Assembly (NCBI RefSeq): GCF_027579695.1
Contig: NC_083578.1
Location: 2,952,460 to 3,016,459, forward strand
Length of the DNA stretch: 64,000 nucleotides
Direction of reading: 5' to 3'
Source of the DNA: Neoarius graeffei
Taxonomy: Eukaryota > Chordata > Actinopteri > Siluriformes > Ariidae
Shown: positions 20,084 through 31,700 of the stretch, one piece after another
Layout of the letters: each line of letters starts with the position of its first letter
How positions within the stretch are numbered: the stretch's first letter is position 1
Notes under the pieces: generated by a model
What the model saw: the letters and a program-made list of their open reading frames with translations, nothing else
Databases searched by the model: none
Told to the model about the DNA's origin: nothing
Translations under genes and position numbers: made by a program

Positions 20084-21176
20084 TCAGGATCTATAGCCGT
20101 ACAGTTTGATGTGCAGGTCGACGAGCTGTCGTAGGAAGCCTCGGTTGGGTATGATCCCTCTCCCCTGTTTAACCGTGTTGACGGCCTCCACCAGGGTCAT
20201 GTTGTGCTTCAGCATCAGGTACGCCAACACGATGGTGGCTGAGCGGCTCACGCCCACATGGCAGTGCACCAGGATTTTACCTGCAGTGGGGAGACCCAAA
20301 AGTGAAATGTTCTAAACGTATTAACCGAAAGAAACGAACACATCGGCTAATACGCAACAACAGGGCTAAAGGAGAAACTGTGGCGTTTAAGATGGTTGTG
20401 ATTACGTTTACCTCCCGTCCTGAGCGCATTATGAATGAACTCTGCTCCTGTGTTCAAGTTGACGCTCATGTCGTAGGCGGGAGAGTCGTGGGCTTCGATG
20501 CCCAGATACGTGATTCCCATTCCGGAGTAATAGTCATCGCCTCGCCTGGAGCTGTGAGCACAGTTCAGCACGTGAGTGAAGTTTTGCCTGCGAAGTGCGG
20601 CGCGATTTTCTGCGAAATCCCTGTGGAGGGAGGAGTGTGTTAAAAACGTGGATATCGATTGTCCGCAACGTTGGATTGTCCCATGTTGCGTATTCATCCT
20701 GGATGATAATCAGCTAGCAGATAAATACCAGGTTCATCTGCAGTTTATCAGTTTTAAATATTATACAAGACCACAGGAGAAGTGCAGAAAATTTAACAGG
20801 AGCAGTTTCGCTGACTGACTTCAAGGCTACAGCTGAAACGGTGCCACCTGGTGCTGAAGCCATATTCTGACATGATAAATGAAGGAGGCGTGGCTTCCCA
20901 CTTATTTTAATCTTTAAGACTCAAAGTCTTTTAGATTAAAACTGAATTGTTCACACAACATTGGACAATAGCGTATGGATCATATCACACTGCAGATCTT
21001 CACGACACTTACATGTCTCCTATATAAAGTCTGGGCCAGACCTCGTTAGCAGGACTGTTGATCGCTCTCCCGGCAAAAAGGAGCTGCTCGACTCCCATCA
21101 CTGCCAAACCAGGCGAGCTGAAATCGATCTCTATCTTCGCAGAGCGTGAATCATTGTATTTGGATCTGTAGGACAT
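20084..21176 (-). CDS. Atypical dual-specificity protein phosphatase, DUSP26-like
   Basis: Three coding exons (21176-21013, 20620-20412, 20280-20084), with phases matching (2 then 1) and GT-AG borders, predict 189 aa. The start [10 protein letters not shown] is the first ATG in frame with the conserved [19 protein letters not shown]. The fold continues with [25 protein letters not shown] (general-acid Asp region) and the catalytic loop HCHVGVSRS (HCx5R, nucleophile Cys and phosphate-binding Arg), then [12 protein letters not shown]. The last segment and EAHDSPA match DUSP26 better than DUSP13, DUSP29 or DUSP3 as I remember them. It has no docking (CH2) domain, so it belongs to the small atypical class acting on phospho-Tyr/Thr. 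Co-location with bag4 and lsm1 also fits DUSP26 (human 8p12). Orthology to a DUSP13/29-like paralogue is not fully excluded. Confidence 0.9.
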
Positions 21177-21639
21177 TTGGAGCTGGACTTTGGCAATGAA
21201 ATCTGAGAAGTTGATGCGAGTTATCAGAGGACTCGCGGACTGCTGTCGTTGCTGTCAGATTGAAGTTCCGCGGCGTTCAGACGGCTGGTACACACTCCTG
21301 GGGAACCGGGTTATTTTCGGACTCTGTGTTGGCTGGATGTCAGTAATGCTCAGACTGCAGCTTTGTACCAGATCACTTACACACACGGACTTGGACACAT
21401 AACGCCTCCGTACACACGACTTATACAGGTCATAAATCTCTTCCATATAATGTTATAGAAATGAGAAAGCAGGGGTTGTTCGGTTGTTCCTTGCTCAACA
21501 AAATTATGTTTTGATGTTTGATCACTCGCACCTTTAAATGTGGAGTAAATTTCCAACAATGTTTAGTTGGGGAAAACAAACTTCAGAAAATGCCATCAAA
21601 CTCCAAAACTGTGAAACTATAACCACGATGAGTGTTACG

Positions 21640-21905
21640 CCTTTCCCGTCTGCGTCTCCAACCGCCACGCCTTTCCCGTCTGCGTCTCCAACCGCCACGC
21701 CTTTCCCGTCTGCGTCTCCAACCGCCACGCCTTTCCCGTCTGCGTCTCCAACCGCCACGCCTTTTCCGTCTGCGTCTCCAACCGCCACGCCTTTTCCGTC
21801 TGCGTCTCTAACCGCCACGCCTTTTCCGTCTGCGTCTCTAACCGCCACGCCTTTCCCGTCTGCATCTCTAACCGCCACGCCTTTCCCGTCTGCATCTGTA
21901 ATTGT
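21640..21905. repeat. Minisatellite, 30-bp unit, about nine copies
   Basis: The unit CGCCTTTCCCGTCTGCGTCT plus CCAACCGCCA repeats with few substitutions, mainly C/T changes. The unit length is a multiple of three and stop-free, so both strands stay open: plus repeats TPFPSASPTA, minus repeats a Gly/Lys/Asp-rich decapeptide. It lies about 0.5 kb upstream of the phosphatase start. Confidence 0.93.
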
Positions 21906-21989
21906 TCTGCTTGTTCCATCCCTTTCTATCAGCATCTGCCGTGTAACCGTTATGTCTCTCCTGTCTCATCTCTCCATCCATAACTCTTA

Positions 21990-22510
21990 CACCCGTTACG
22001 GTGCCACTACAATGTTTGTGAAGCTTTTACACTTTTCTGTATTTCTGCATAAAATCGGACCTGCTCAGTTCCAAGTCCTAAAACTAGATCACGAGAACCC
22101 AAATTAAACAAACGACTCAAAACCCTTATCGTGGTATATAATCCTTTACATACTCAAAAACTTTACATTTATTTATTCAACAAAATTTTCCAACATTCAA
22201 TATGTTTCTCAGAAACGTATGTAAACTTTTGCTTATAACTTCAACCAAACGTTTCTGGTAACAGGTGATCGATCCTGAAGAATGGAGTTGGAGGACTTCT
22301 GGCCCACTCCCCTGTATGAAACTGCTTCAGCTCTGATGACGCTGAGCTCCCTGACAGGAACCGAGAGCTCGGCCGTGGCACACGTCCATAAACCTGTGGA
22401 CTGAAGACCAGACTGACAGTGAAGACCGACCCAAGTTCTGAAAACGTGACCGTGCTGCTAAAGTCACGCCTGACTGCCATCCGCTTGCTTCGACACCTGG
22501 CTTTCATTCC
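21990..22510 (-). mobile_element. Ancient relic of the family A Tc1 element
   Basis: Line-by-line resemblance to the right side of the copies at 49719 and 59907: GTATTTCTGCATAAAAT, AAGTCCTAAAACTAGAT, CATTTATTTATTCAACA, AAACGTTTCTGGTAAC and TTGGAGGACTTCTGGCCC. Divergence is high and the inner part is lost, so this is a much older insertion of the same lineage. Confidence 0.65.
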
Positions 22511-25219
22511 TCCTTTAAATTAACTCCGAGAGGTTCGCAAGCATTTCCTGAGAAAGATATTTAACGTGCGTAGAAAGCAGAACGTTTCTGAGACTTTAGC
22601 TGAAGATCTGATCCCGGTTATGCAGATACAAACTTTCTAGTGGCATTTCATAAACGTTACGTCTCTTCCATTGGCGTCTGTAACTGTTCCCAGTTTCAGA
22701 ATTAAAAAGCAAAACAACAGCATTTATTTCGGACTCTTATTGTTTATTGTACGCTGTGTGTTCTCGTTAGGGCCAGGGGCCTCGTCTTGTGTTCAAATCC
22801 ATGCACTACAGTCGAGACCTCAGCAAGCAGGTTTTGGTCCTGTTTTCAGTGCGTCTTCTTTATGTACAAGTTACGTACAAATATACTCTTTTAATGTAAA
22901 GTTTGTGTACAGTTTCAGGTTTATAGAACGAGATTTTACAGAGTTACAGAGGGAAAGAACTCGTACAACAAAAATCAGACTCGGTGACATGCAGAGCTCG
23001 ATACTTTCAACACCTTTAACTTATTTTTCTTAATCGGATATGAAAAGCACCTGCCGATCGATGATATGGCACAGTTTGTCCTGTGTAAAGCGTCCGGACG
23101 ACTGGAGGAAGACCTGCTGAAGGGTCCATGGGGGAAGTACAGTACAGTACATGCCCGATAGTTGGTACAAAATACTGAGTTATTCAACGCACACATGATG
23201 TTCCTGTGCTCCAGACAGCGTTAACGTGCCCTTGACGAAGTCCGTCCCAGTCAGAAGGCGGCGAGAGGACGGCAGTCTTCCGAGTTTATGATTATTTTAC
23301 TTTTTTTTTTTTTAAAGAAGCTTGGCATGTGTCCTTCTCTGCGAAGGCGATCCTGTAATTCTGTTCACCAGACGAGAGGAACGTGAAAACTGGAAGAATA
23401 AAAACACACCGGACGCGAGTGTGAGTCTGACCGAGGACGGGTCGATACGTTTACAAAGATATCCAGTGAGCACGTGGAAAAGGCGTCCTGGTCAGATTTC
23501 TACCGCTGTGGTCGTATCATAAGATAGATGAAGACCAAAAACAGGACGTAAAGAAGGATGACTGATCCAAAACCAGACCAAGAACCACGACGACGATGTC
23601 TCTTTATGATCGCTGCCCGATACGAACGTCCGCGGACCTGCTGGTGCTCGCTGCCGGTCAAGGTTCATTATTTATTGAAAGGACACACACACACACACAC
23701 AAAGACATAATATTTTCCAATACATTTTAAACATGATGACAACATTGTAAACCGCAATAAACCTTTAGGCAAAGTATCGTGATGTGACAACACGGCCTCG
23801 GCACACGCCCGAAAGTGACTTTGGTGCAAAGTATTAAACGCAGCGGCATTCAGTTTTCTTTTTCAGGAAGGATGACTCGTCTTCCTCGTCTGTGCCCCCC
23901 CCTTTTTTTTAGGCAATTTAAATACAAATTTGCTTTTTTTTTTTTTTAAGGCCTCAATCGTAAACATGCGAGACCTTTCGATTAGACAGGATACTGGCTT
24001 TAGATTAGACTTCAGATTCACACATCGAGTGAAAAGGAAAGTTGAAGTTGTGTAAACCTTTTGTGAAAAGTTCAGTGAGTATTGCTTATACGCTGATCCT
24101 ACATTTCGATACGGTGTTTAACGCGGCCTCGCCGACTTCCCTTCCCTTAAATCCTCATGGGCACGATTCGTCGATCTCACTCGCTAAGAAATGAGCCAAT
24201 GTTAAAAATCTACCACTCGGTCAGTCTTGTGTTTTTATTGTTGTGGCTGAGCATTAATACTGGGAAACGTTTCGTTACTCCATTACTCCCATTAACATCG
24301 GGGGAAACTCAACGATACTCTGTGCAGAAAGGGGCGGGGCTACGAAATGATCCGAAAGGTTCAAAATGGCCGAAATGCTGCGCGAGAACTCCACTAGACC
24401 ACAAGTTTAGCGCAGGTTTCTTTCTGAGCGTTCAATTCAAATGCACAGTGTTTACAGAAGGAATGCAGCTGATGGAGACGGAGTTATTTTAGCTTAATTA
24501 CAAAAAAAGTCATCAGTAGTTAGAAACAAACAGAGTTTCACTGAAAAGAACCCAAGCTGAACAATAACGTCAGGTAGTGTTGATTTAAAAAAAAAAAAAA
24601 AAAAACCACTAAATTATTTATTGCTTTTCAGATAAACAGCTTCATCCGTTTCCGAACTCAGTGATGATTGTTATCGCCAACCAAACTCACTCAAGATGGC
24701 GGCAGACGTTCATCTGAGGGCAAGCGGTGACAGGAAGTCGACAAAGATGCGTTAAAACGGTAACGGAACGGGTCGAAAGGCTGATAAGCAAAACGTACAG
24801 CATACAACGAGCAAACCGCACAGCTTCTGAGCTCAAACGTAGTTCAGTTATCGTGGACGAGGCGAGTTAAAGACGAGAAGATGATGAGACGTTGCGAGGG
24901 CGGCGTTATTCAGGAACAGGAAGTCAGTGAGACAGAATCAGAAGTCCGTGATTGGATGGCAGTGCGTGCGCTGATGGAAGAATGTCTCAGTGTCTGCTAA
25001 AGGACAAGGAGGCGTGAGAAAATAGAATCATGATGTTCTGGAGGTGGTGTGGATCTTCTCAACGGTTGGTACGTGAGCGTCACATCGACGGCTAATAAAC
25101 AGGATTATTAACGCCAGTGAAAATCTGCAGGGAAGCAGCGTTTCCATTTCATGTGCGCTTCATTGTCAAAACACACACACACACACACACACACACGTGA
25201 GTGAAATCAGTGCTGCTCT
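22511..25219. other. bag4 3' flank, no further gene recognised
   Basis: 2.7 kb with several poly(T)/poly(A) runs (23301, 23930, 24585) and a (CA)n at 25169-25193. Part of it is likely the bag4 3' UTR on the minus strand. Candidate AATAAA signals on that strand occur near 24613 and 23672. Open frames at 22671-23033 and 24157-24492 have no recognisable motif. Confidence 0.45.
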
Positions 25220-27971
25220 CTAGAAGGCCTTGTTCTCCAGACGGTCCAGAATGGCCTGGATCTTCTGCACGGCCTCTTTGCGGGCCGAGCGCACGGCGTC
25301 CTGGCCGTTGGTCTCCACCGAGTCCAGGACCAGCAGCTCTTTGGTGAGCAGCTCTTCCAGACAGCGGTAGCTCTTGTCCGTCTTTTTGCCCACGAACTCG
25401 TCCACGTCTTCCTGCAGCAGATGGACCCTAACCAGGACCTCCTGCACCCGAGCCAGCCCTGGGTTTTCGCTGCTCAGAGGCTGTGGCGCGGGCGGAGCGG
25501 GTTCTCTCTGCTGCGGTGCCGGTTTGGGCTGGGTTCCACCTCCGGAGGACGTTTTGGTGTAGATCTGAGGCGGGGCGCTGAACTCCACAGGTTTGTTTGG
25601 AGCCGGGTTGGGGGCGGGGTTGGAGTTTGGCGTACTGGGTCGAGTTCGGTTGTTCAGATGACCTGGATACGGTGGTTCCTGAGAAATAGCGATAGCACAA
25701 AGCAGCACAGCGGTTATGAATAAGGAAAGTCACAGCAGGGCGGTTTATGACAGACGTAGTACGCGTCTGTTTTTGTTTGTTTACCTTGTGTTTAATGTGA
25801 TCGTACGGAGGTGGGGCGGGCCCGTGCCAGGGTGGAGGGTGTGGAGGGCGTGTGTGGTTGGGGTAGTGTGCTTGGGACCCGTATCCTGCTGAATGAGGCC
25901 AGGGTTCAGGCTGAGGACGAGAGGGTACAGGCTGTTGGGCGGGGTAGGGGGCGTTAGGGGGGCAGCCGTCTCCGTAGGGCGTGTACGAGCTGGGCGGGAA
26001 TCCAGGAGCCTGACAGAAGAGAAATTTGAAATGAATATAAATTAAAAAACAAACATCCCAAACAGAGCTGGAATAGTGTTAATATTTGACTCACCCCTTG
26101 GCAGTGTGGAACAGGGTACGGGGGCTGAGGAGAGCTGGCCGGGGTCCGGTCCTGACTGTGGTACTGCGGCTGTCTGGGAGGGATCTGATCGCTGCAGTAG
26201 AACGGATTGGAAGGGTGAAGCACGTTCGGTGGGTACTGACCCGGGTTATACACCCCGTTCGGGTAGGCTGGCATTGCCTGGAAGAGCGCAGAGCCGAGAG
26301 TCAATCGAATCTAAATCCGGATCTCTGATAGTGCTGGGATTTGAACTTCCAACCTAATAGTCATTAGCACAGGACCATAAAACTCATCATGAACACTTTA
26401 AAATCCAGTGCATTCTTAAATCCTACCACTTTCACACAACAACCTGAAAATGAAGGAGAGAGAGGAGGTTTTCAGATCAAGGAGACGCACAGGAAGTCCG
26501 TCAGTATGCTTCAGTCGTTTTTATTTGGATGCGCGACATAAACCTACAGTAAACACACTTGAGCAGTCTCTCCCAAAGAAACTAATTACAAGCGCAGATG
26601 AGGAGTCTTATTCAGACTCAAATATCAACACCAGCGAGAAATAAATGAACTAAAGTGGCGTTAAAGCGACGCTTCAGTGAGCCAGAAGGTCTCGTTTGGA
26701 AAATGGGATTATTCTCAATTCCTTCTCTTCAATGCTGTTTCAAAAGGAAGAGAGGAAGAAGCCTTTATTTGTCACACGTACACTCAAGCACAGACAGTGA
26801 AATATAACCCATCTGAAGCAGTTAACACACACATGCACACACACACATGCATGCATGCATGCATACACCCAGAGCAGTGAGCAGCTACGCTACAGCGCCC
26901 AGGGAGCGATTGGGGTTCGGTGCCTTGCTCAAGGGCACTTCAGGCCAACCTCAGGCCACGGCTGCCCCATGTGACCCTAACCGCATGGCTTTGGACTGTG
27001 AGGTGACGGCGCTAACCACTACACCACCGTTTCACCTGGAAAGGAAACCAGGAGGCACAAATAAATAAACAAACAAACAAATTCCCTTGAAAGCTCCACG
27101 GCCTGACGGTGACCTCTGATTAAGAAATGAATGGGAGGTGCAGGATATTTGTATGTACCTGTGGATTGTACGGCGCTTGTCCGTTGAGCTCGGCTCCAGA
27201 CGGGTAGGCGTTGCTGTACGGCCCGGCTGGAGGAGGAGGGTACCAGTAGTTTGGTGGATATCCACAATACGGACTCGAATCCTGCTGTCGCACATGAAGG
27301 AGAGATTTCAGAATAAACACACAATACACTGGGTCTGTGGGTGACACACACTTTATTCAGTTTCAGTGGATAATTACTTCTAGCACAACTTCCACAAGGA
27401 AGGAACCACAGAACCGGTGCTTTAGATTTTATTAATGACATAAAATCACTTACATTAAAATAATAATCATTAAAACCCAAAACTGACTAAACACCTGGGT
27501 TTGTTTTCACTCCATGAATGCTGCTAGCTAACTCCACACGCTTTTCCTCATTAGTTCAACTTGTAAATATTCTCACAGATATTATTAAGACTCTGGAAAA
27601 CTGTTGCTTGTTATATTATTAAGTTTTAAATTCATTAAAGTGTCAATAATTCAGAATAAATTAATACTGAAGGCTAATCAGGTGAAGCTAGCTCCTGTGT
27701 AACCTCTAATCACTTCCTGTATCCTTTTTTAGCTTCCCTCATTAAAAAAAAACTTCATTGTTTTCATCTATATTCATGAATCTGTTTAAATTGACATATT
27801 TACAACTCTCAGCTTCTTTCCAAAAGATTTCTGGGTTTATTTAATGAACCTAAATTTGTTGCCATAGTGACCAGAAGTTAGCACGCGCGGTTTAGCCGAT
27901 ATAAAACCATGAGCTTTTCAGCTCGCTAACAGGAATAAATAAAAATAAATCAATCAACAGATCAATACCAT
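25220..27971 (-). CDS. bag4: BAG4 / silencer of death domains co-chaperone
   Basis: Exons 27284-27159, 26277-26095, 26009-25785 and 25678-25220 are all phase 0 with GT-AG borders. A first exon ends at 27969 with ATG immediately before the donor (27971-27969). This gives about 330 aa (human 457). The N-terminal part is Tyr/Pro/Asn-rich and disordered (PYCGYPPNYWYPPPPAGPY, PAYPNGVYNPGQYPPN). The last about 80 residues are the BAG domain (VQEVLVRVHLLQEDVDEFVG, LLTKELLVLDSVETNGQDAV, KEAVQKIQAILDRLENKAF), three helices that bind the Hsp70/Hsc70 ATPase domain and act as nucleotide exchange factor. BAG4 also restrains TNF-receptor-type death domains. The ending closely matches human BAG4. It is divergent to lsm1, as in human. 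The true start is uncertain because an in-frame stop lies just upstream (see 28020-28055). Confidence 0.9.
26750..27034 (-). mobile_element. SINE of the CTT-tail family, internally deleted
   Basis: The minus-strand tail reads GTGACAAATAAAGGCTTCTT and the head contains GTAGTGGTTAGCGCCGTC. The middle with box B is deleted. It lies in a bag4 intron and includes a short (CA)n(TGCA)n stretch. Confidence 0.75.
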
Positions 27972-28797
27972 CGCGTTATTCCAGTTGTATCCGTTTTTAT
28001 CGAAGTATGACTGTCCGATTTAGGATCTGATCGCGTTTCCGGGTGCACAAGCCATCCAGATAAACCGTTCAAAGCTAAAGCTGTTACGGCTCAAACTAGC
28101 CGTCTCTCAGTTTTCTTTCTTTCCCCATCCACTTTCCGACATATCCTGCCTCCTCTGTTGAGATTGGCTAGTCCGTCAGACGAGCAGGGAATCCACCAAT
28201 AGAACGCAAGAGCTTCTTAATGACTAGCCAATCGTGTTTCAGGAGGCGGGATTTCACTGGGAATTCGTGTGGGGAAAATATCGCAAGATTTTCACAGGAT
28301 TTAAAACACTACTAAAAATTATTCCGAATATACGTAAAGGTTGCATAATGGTAAAATAGCTGTTAGAAATATAAAAAAAATTGTATTCATGTCCAGACAA
28401 TTTGTGTTCAAAGCAGTTTTCTGACTCAGACTCTCACGTCATTTCAACTAACCAATCAGAATCAACTATTCAATGACGCCATGTGACGTCCCCTCAAATA
28501 AACCCCTCCCCTCAAAAGAAAAAAAAACATTTTTAATAACTTTTGCTTTTTATTTTACTCAGTGTCATATTTATTTAGATGTTTTTTTCAGAAATTTGTT
28601 CCCTCGATTAAAATAAAAATCCGCTCACATTCAAGAACTAGCCATTGCTTGTTTTTTTTGCTATAAAAAGACAAAATGAACCGGAAGTAGTTTGACTGTG
28701 TCACATCCTGTGATACAAGACTACATGTTTCAAATGGTTTATGATTTGATAGGTTTGTTCCGTAAAAAATATAAAACTTCAACAAATGTGATTAAAA
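27972..28797. promoter_or_regulatory. Bidirectional bag4-lsm1 promoter region
   Basis: 826 bp between the divergent starts. It contains at least four CCAAT/ATTGG boxes (GATTGGCTAG near 28165, CCACCAATAG near 28193, AGCCAATCG near 28225, AACCAATCAG near 28449) and no TATA box at typical spacing. This is typical of a shared housekeeping promoter bound by NF-Y. BAG4 and LSM1 are also head-to-head in human. Confidence 0.7.
28020..28055 (-). other. Short upstream ORF in bag4 exon 1
   Basis: ATG to TAA, 11 codons (MACAPGNAIRS), in the same frame as the downstream run SYFDKNGYNWNNAM that ends at the exon 1 donor. Either it is a regulatory upstream ORF, or the annotated start of bag4 is wrong and another 5' exon joins downstream of the stop. 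Confidence 0.45.
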
Positions 28798-31700
28798 ATG
28801 AATTACATGCCGGGGACAGCCAGCCTCATTGAGGACATTGACAGTAAGATTAATTAATTTAGGATTTTTTTAAAAGTTATTTTATTGCTTTAATATCCAA
28901 GAGGCAGCCGGCCTTGTGTTTACTGTGTGTTTTTCTGTAATTCTGTGTAAATATCAGCGAATGTTCTGGAAGCAGAAATGCAAGAAGAGCATGAAAGTGT
29001 GACTAAAAGTCACCATGTTGATATAATCTCTCACATAAATCTGTAAAGATACACAAACAAGACCTGTTATTGTTGGCGGAAATGACGTCACAGTTGCCTA
29101 ATTAATCAGGCGTCTATAATTTCAGTTTTAATTTTTTGCATCAAACTGAAAAACAGTTATAAATCGATTCATGTGTCTTTTACTTGCCAGTTTTCAGGTT
29201 GGAAAAAAAATGTTGATCGCTGCAGGTCATGTTGTTGGAGAGAATGAATCAACACCTCCTGACCAATCAGAAGCCGGAATTTAACAAGCGTACTCCAGTG
29301 TATTAGTGTTAATACACTACACTGTTAGTTCAGGATTAGTGATGTGAGGGGGCTGTCAGGATATCGTGCAGGCTGATAAAAGATTCCTCAAGGTTTGATG
29401 TTGTGGTCTTTACTGCTCTCAAAACTGAGGTTTTTTTTTCTCTTCTTTGCTTTTCCAGAGAAGCACCTTGTTCTGCTGAGAGATGGGCGAACGCTGATCG
29501 GGATCCTCCGGAGCATAGATCAGTTCGGTATGACTTCTCAAGCAGAAGCGTGCAGTTAGTGTTTCCTCAGAGCAGATAAATGACTCTGACGGGTTCGGTC
29601 AGGTGACCATCGCAGCTAAAGCTGATGTCATGGATATTGTTAGGATTTAAATGTTATTAGCTGTCTGAGAGTAAAGAGCGATTACACTGAGCTCAGATGC
29701 AGTCTGTGTTTTTATTTGTACCACCCCGATTCCAAAAAAGTTGGGACAAAGTACAAATTGTAAATAAAAATGGAATGCAATAATTTACAAATCTCAAACT
29801 GATATTGTATTCACAATAGAACATAGACAACATATCAAATGTCGAAAGTGAGACATTTTGAAATTTCATGCCAAATATTGGCTCATTTGAAATTTCATGA
29901 CAGCAACACATCTCAAAAAAGTTGGGACAGGGGCAATAAGAGGCTGGAAAAGTTAAAGGGACAAAAAAGGAACAGCTGGAGGACCAAATTGCAGCTCATT
30001 AGGTCAATTGGCAATAGGTCATTAACATGACTGGGTATAAAAAGAGCATCTTGGAGTGGCAGCGGCTCTCAGAAGTAAAGATGGGAAGAGGATCACCAAT
30101 CCCCCTAATTCTGCGCCGACAAATAGTGGAGCAATATCAGAAAGGAGTTCGACAGTGTAAAATTGCAAAGAGTTTGAACATATCATCATCTACAGTGCAT
30201 AATATCATCAAAAGATTCAGAGAATCTGGAAGAATCTCTGTGCGTAAGGGTCTCGTCTCGTCTTCTTCCGCTTTATCCGGGACCAGGTCGCGGAGGCAGC
30301 AGTCTAAGCAGGGAAGCCCAAACTTCCCTCTCCCCAGACACCTCGGCCAGCTCCTCGGGAAGAACACCGAGGCGTTCCCAGGCCAGCCGAGAGACATAGT
30401 CCCTCCAGCGTGTCCTGGGTCTTCCCCGGGGCCTCCTCCCGGGGGGACATGCCTGGAACACCTCCCCAGGGAGGCGTTCAGGAGGCATCCGAAAAAGATG
30501 CCCAATCCACCTCAGCTGATTCCTCTCGATGTGGAGCAGCAGCGGCTCTACTCCGAGCTCCTCCCGAGTGACTGTGCTTCTCACCCTATCTCTAAGGGAG
30601 CACCCAGCCACCCTGCGAAGGAAACTCATTTCGGCCGCTTGCATCCGCAATCTTGTCCTTTCGGTCATTACCCAAAGCTCATGACCATAGGTGAGAGTCG
30701 GAACGTAGATTGACCGGTAAAGCGACCGCATTACTGCGGAGGCTGCACCGATCCGCCTGTCGATCTCACGCTCCATCCTTCCCTTACTCGTGAACAAGAT
30801 CCCGAGATACTTAAACTCCTCCACTTGAGGCAGAACTTCTCCACCAACCTGGAGAGGGCAAGCCACCCTTTTCCGGTTGAGAACCATGGCCTCAGACTTG
30901 GAGGTGCTGATTCTCATCCCAGCCGCTTCACACTCGACTGCAAACCGCCCCAGTGCATGCTGAAGGTCCTGGTTTGAAGAAGCCAATAGGACAACATCAT
31001 CTGCAAAAAGTAGAGATGAAATCCTGTGGTTCCCAAACAGGATTCCTTCTGGCCCCTGGCTGCACCTAGAAATTCTGTCCATAAAAATTATGAACAGAAC
31101 CGGTGACAAAGGGCAGCCCTGCCGGAGTCCAACATGCACTGGGAACAGGTCTGACTTACTGCCGGCAATGCGAACCAGACTCCTGCTCCGTTCGTACAGG
31201 GACCGGACAGCCCTTAGCAAAGAGCCCCGAACCCCATACTCCCAAAGCACCCCCCACAGAATACTATGGGGGACACGGTCGAATGCCTTCTCCAGATCCA
31301 CAAAGCACATGTGAACTGGTTGGGCAAACTCCCATGAACCCTCGAGCACCCTATGAAGGGTATAGAGCTGGTCCAGTGTTCCGCGACCAGGACGAAAACC
31401 GCATTGTTCCTCCTGGATCCGAGGTTCGACTATTGGTTGAATTCTCCTCTCCAGTACCCTGGAGTAAACCTTCCCTGGGAGGCTGAGAAGTGTGATTCCC
31501 CTATAATTGGAGCACACACTCCGGTCCCCTTTCTTAAAAAGAGGGACCACCACCCCAGTCTGCCACTCCAGAGGCACTGTCCCTGACCGCCACGCAATGT
31601 TGCAGAGGCGTGTCAACCAAGACAGCCCCACAACATCCAGAGACTTGAGATACTCAGGGCGGATCTCATCCACCCCCGGTGCCTTGCCACCGAGGAGCTT

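Noticed and set aside
21255-21446. Minus-strand frame starting MEEIYDLYKS as the phosphatase N-terminus
   Set aside because: Its possible donors do not keep phase with the next exon, and the ATG at 21176 gives a complete phosphatase of normal length.
21640-21905. Regular 30-bp direct repeats as a CRISPR-like array
   Set aside because: Units are contiguous with no spacers, in a vertebrate genome; this is a minisatellite.
21534-22107. Open frames of 189 (plus) and 133 (minus) codons
   Set aside because: Both are generated by the stop-free 30-bp minisatellite; no domain outside the repeat.
30027-30713. 228-codon plus-strand frame as a complete transposase
   Set aside because: It runs from the Tc1 N-terminus into antisense LINE sequence; the real transposase resumes at 33553.
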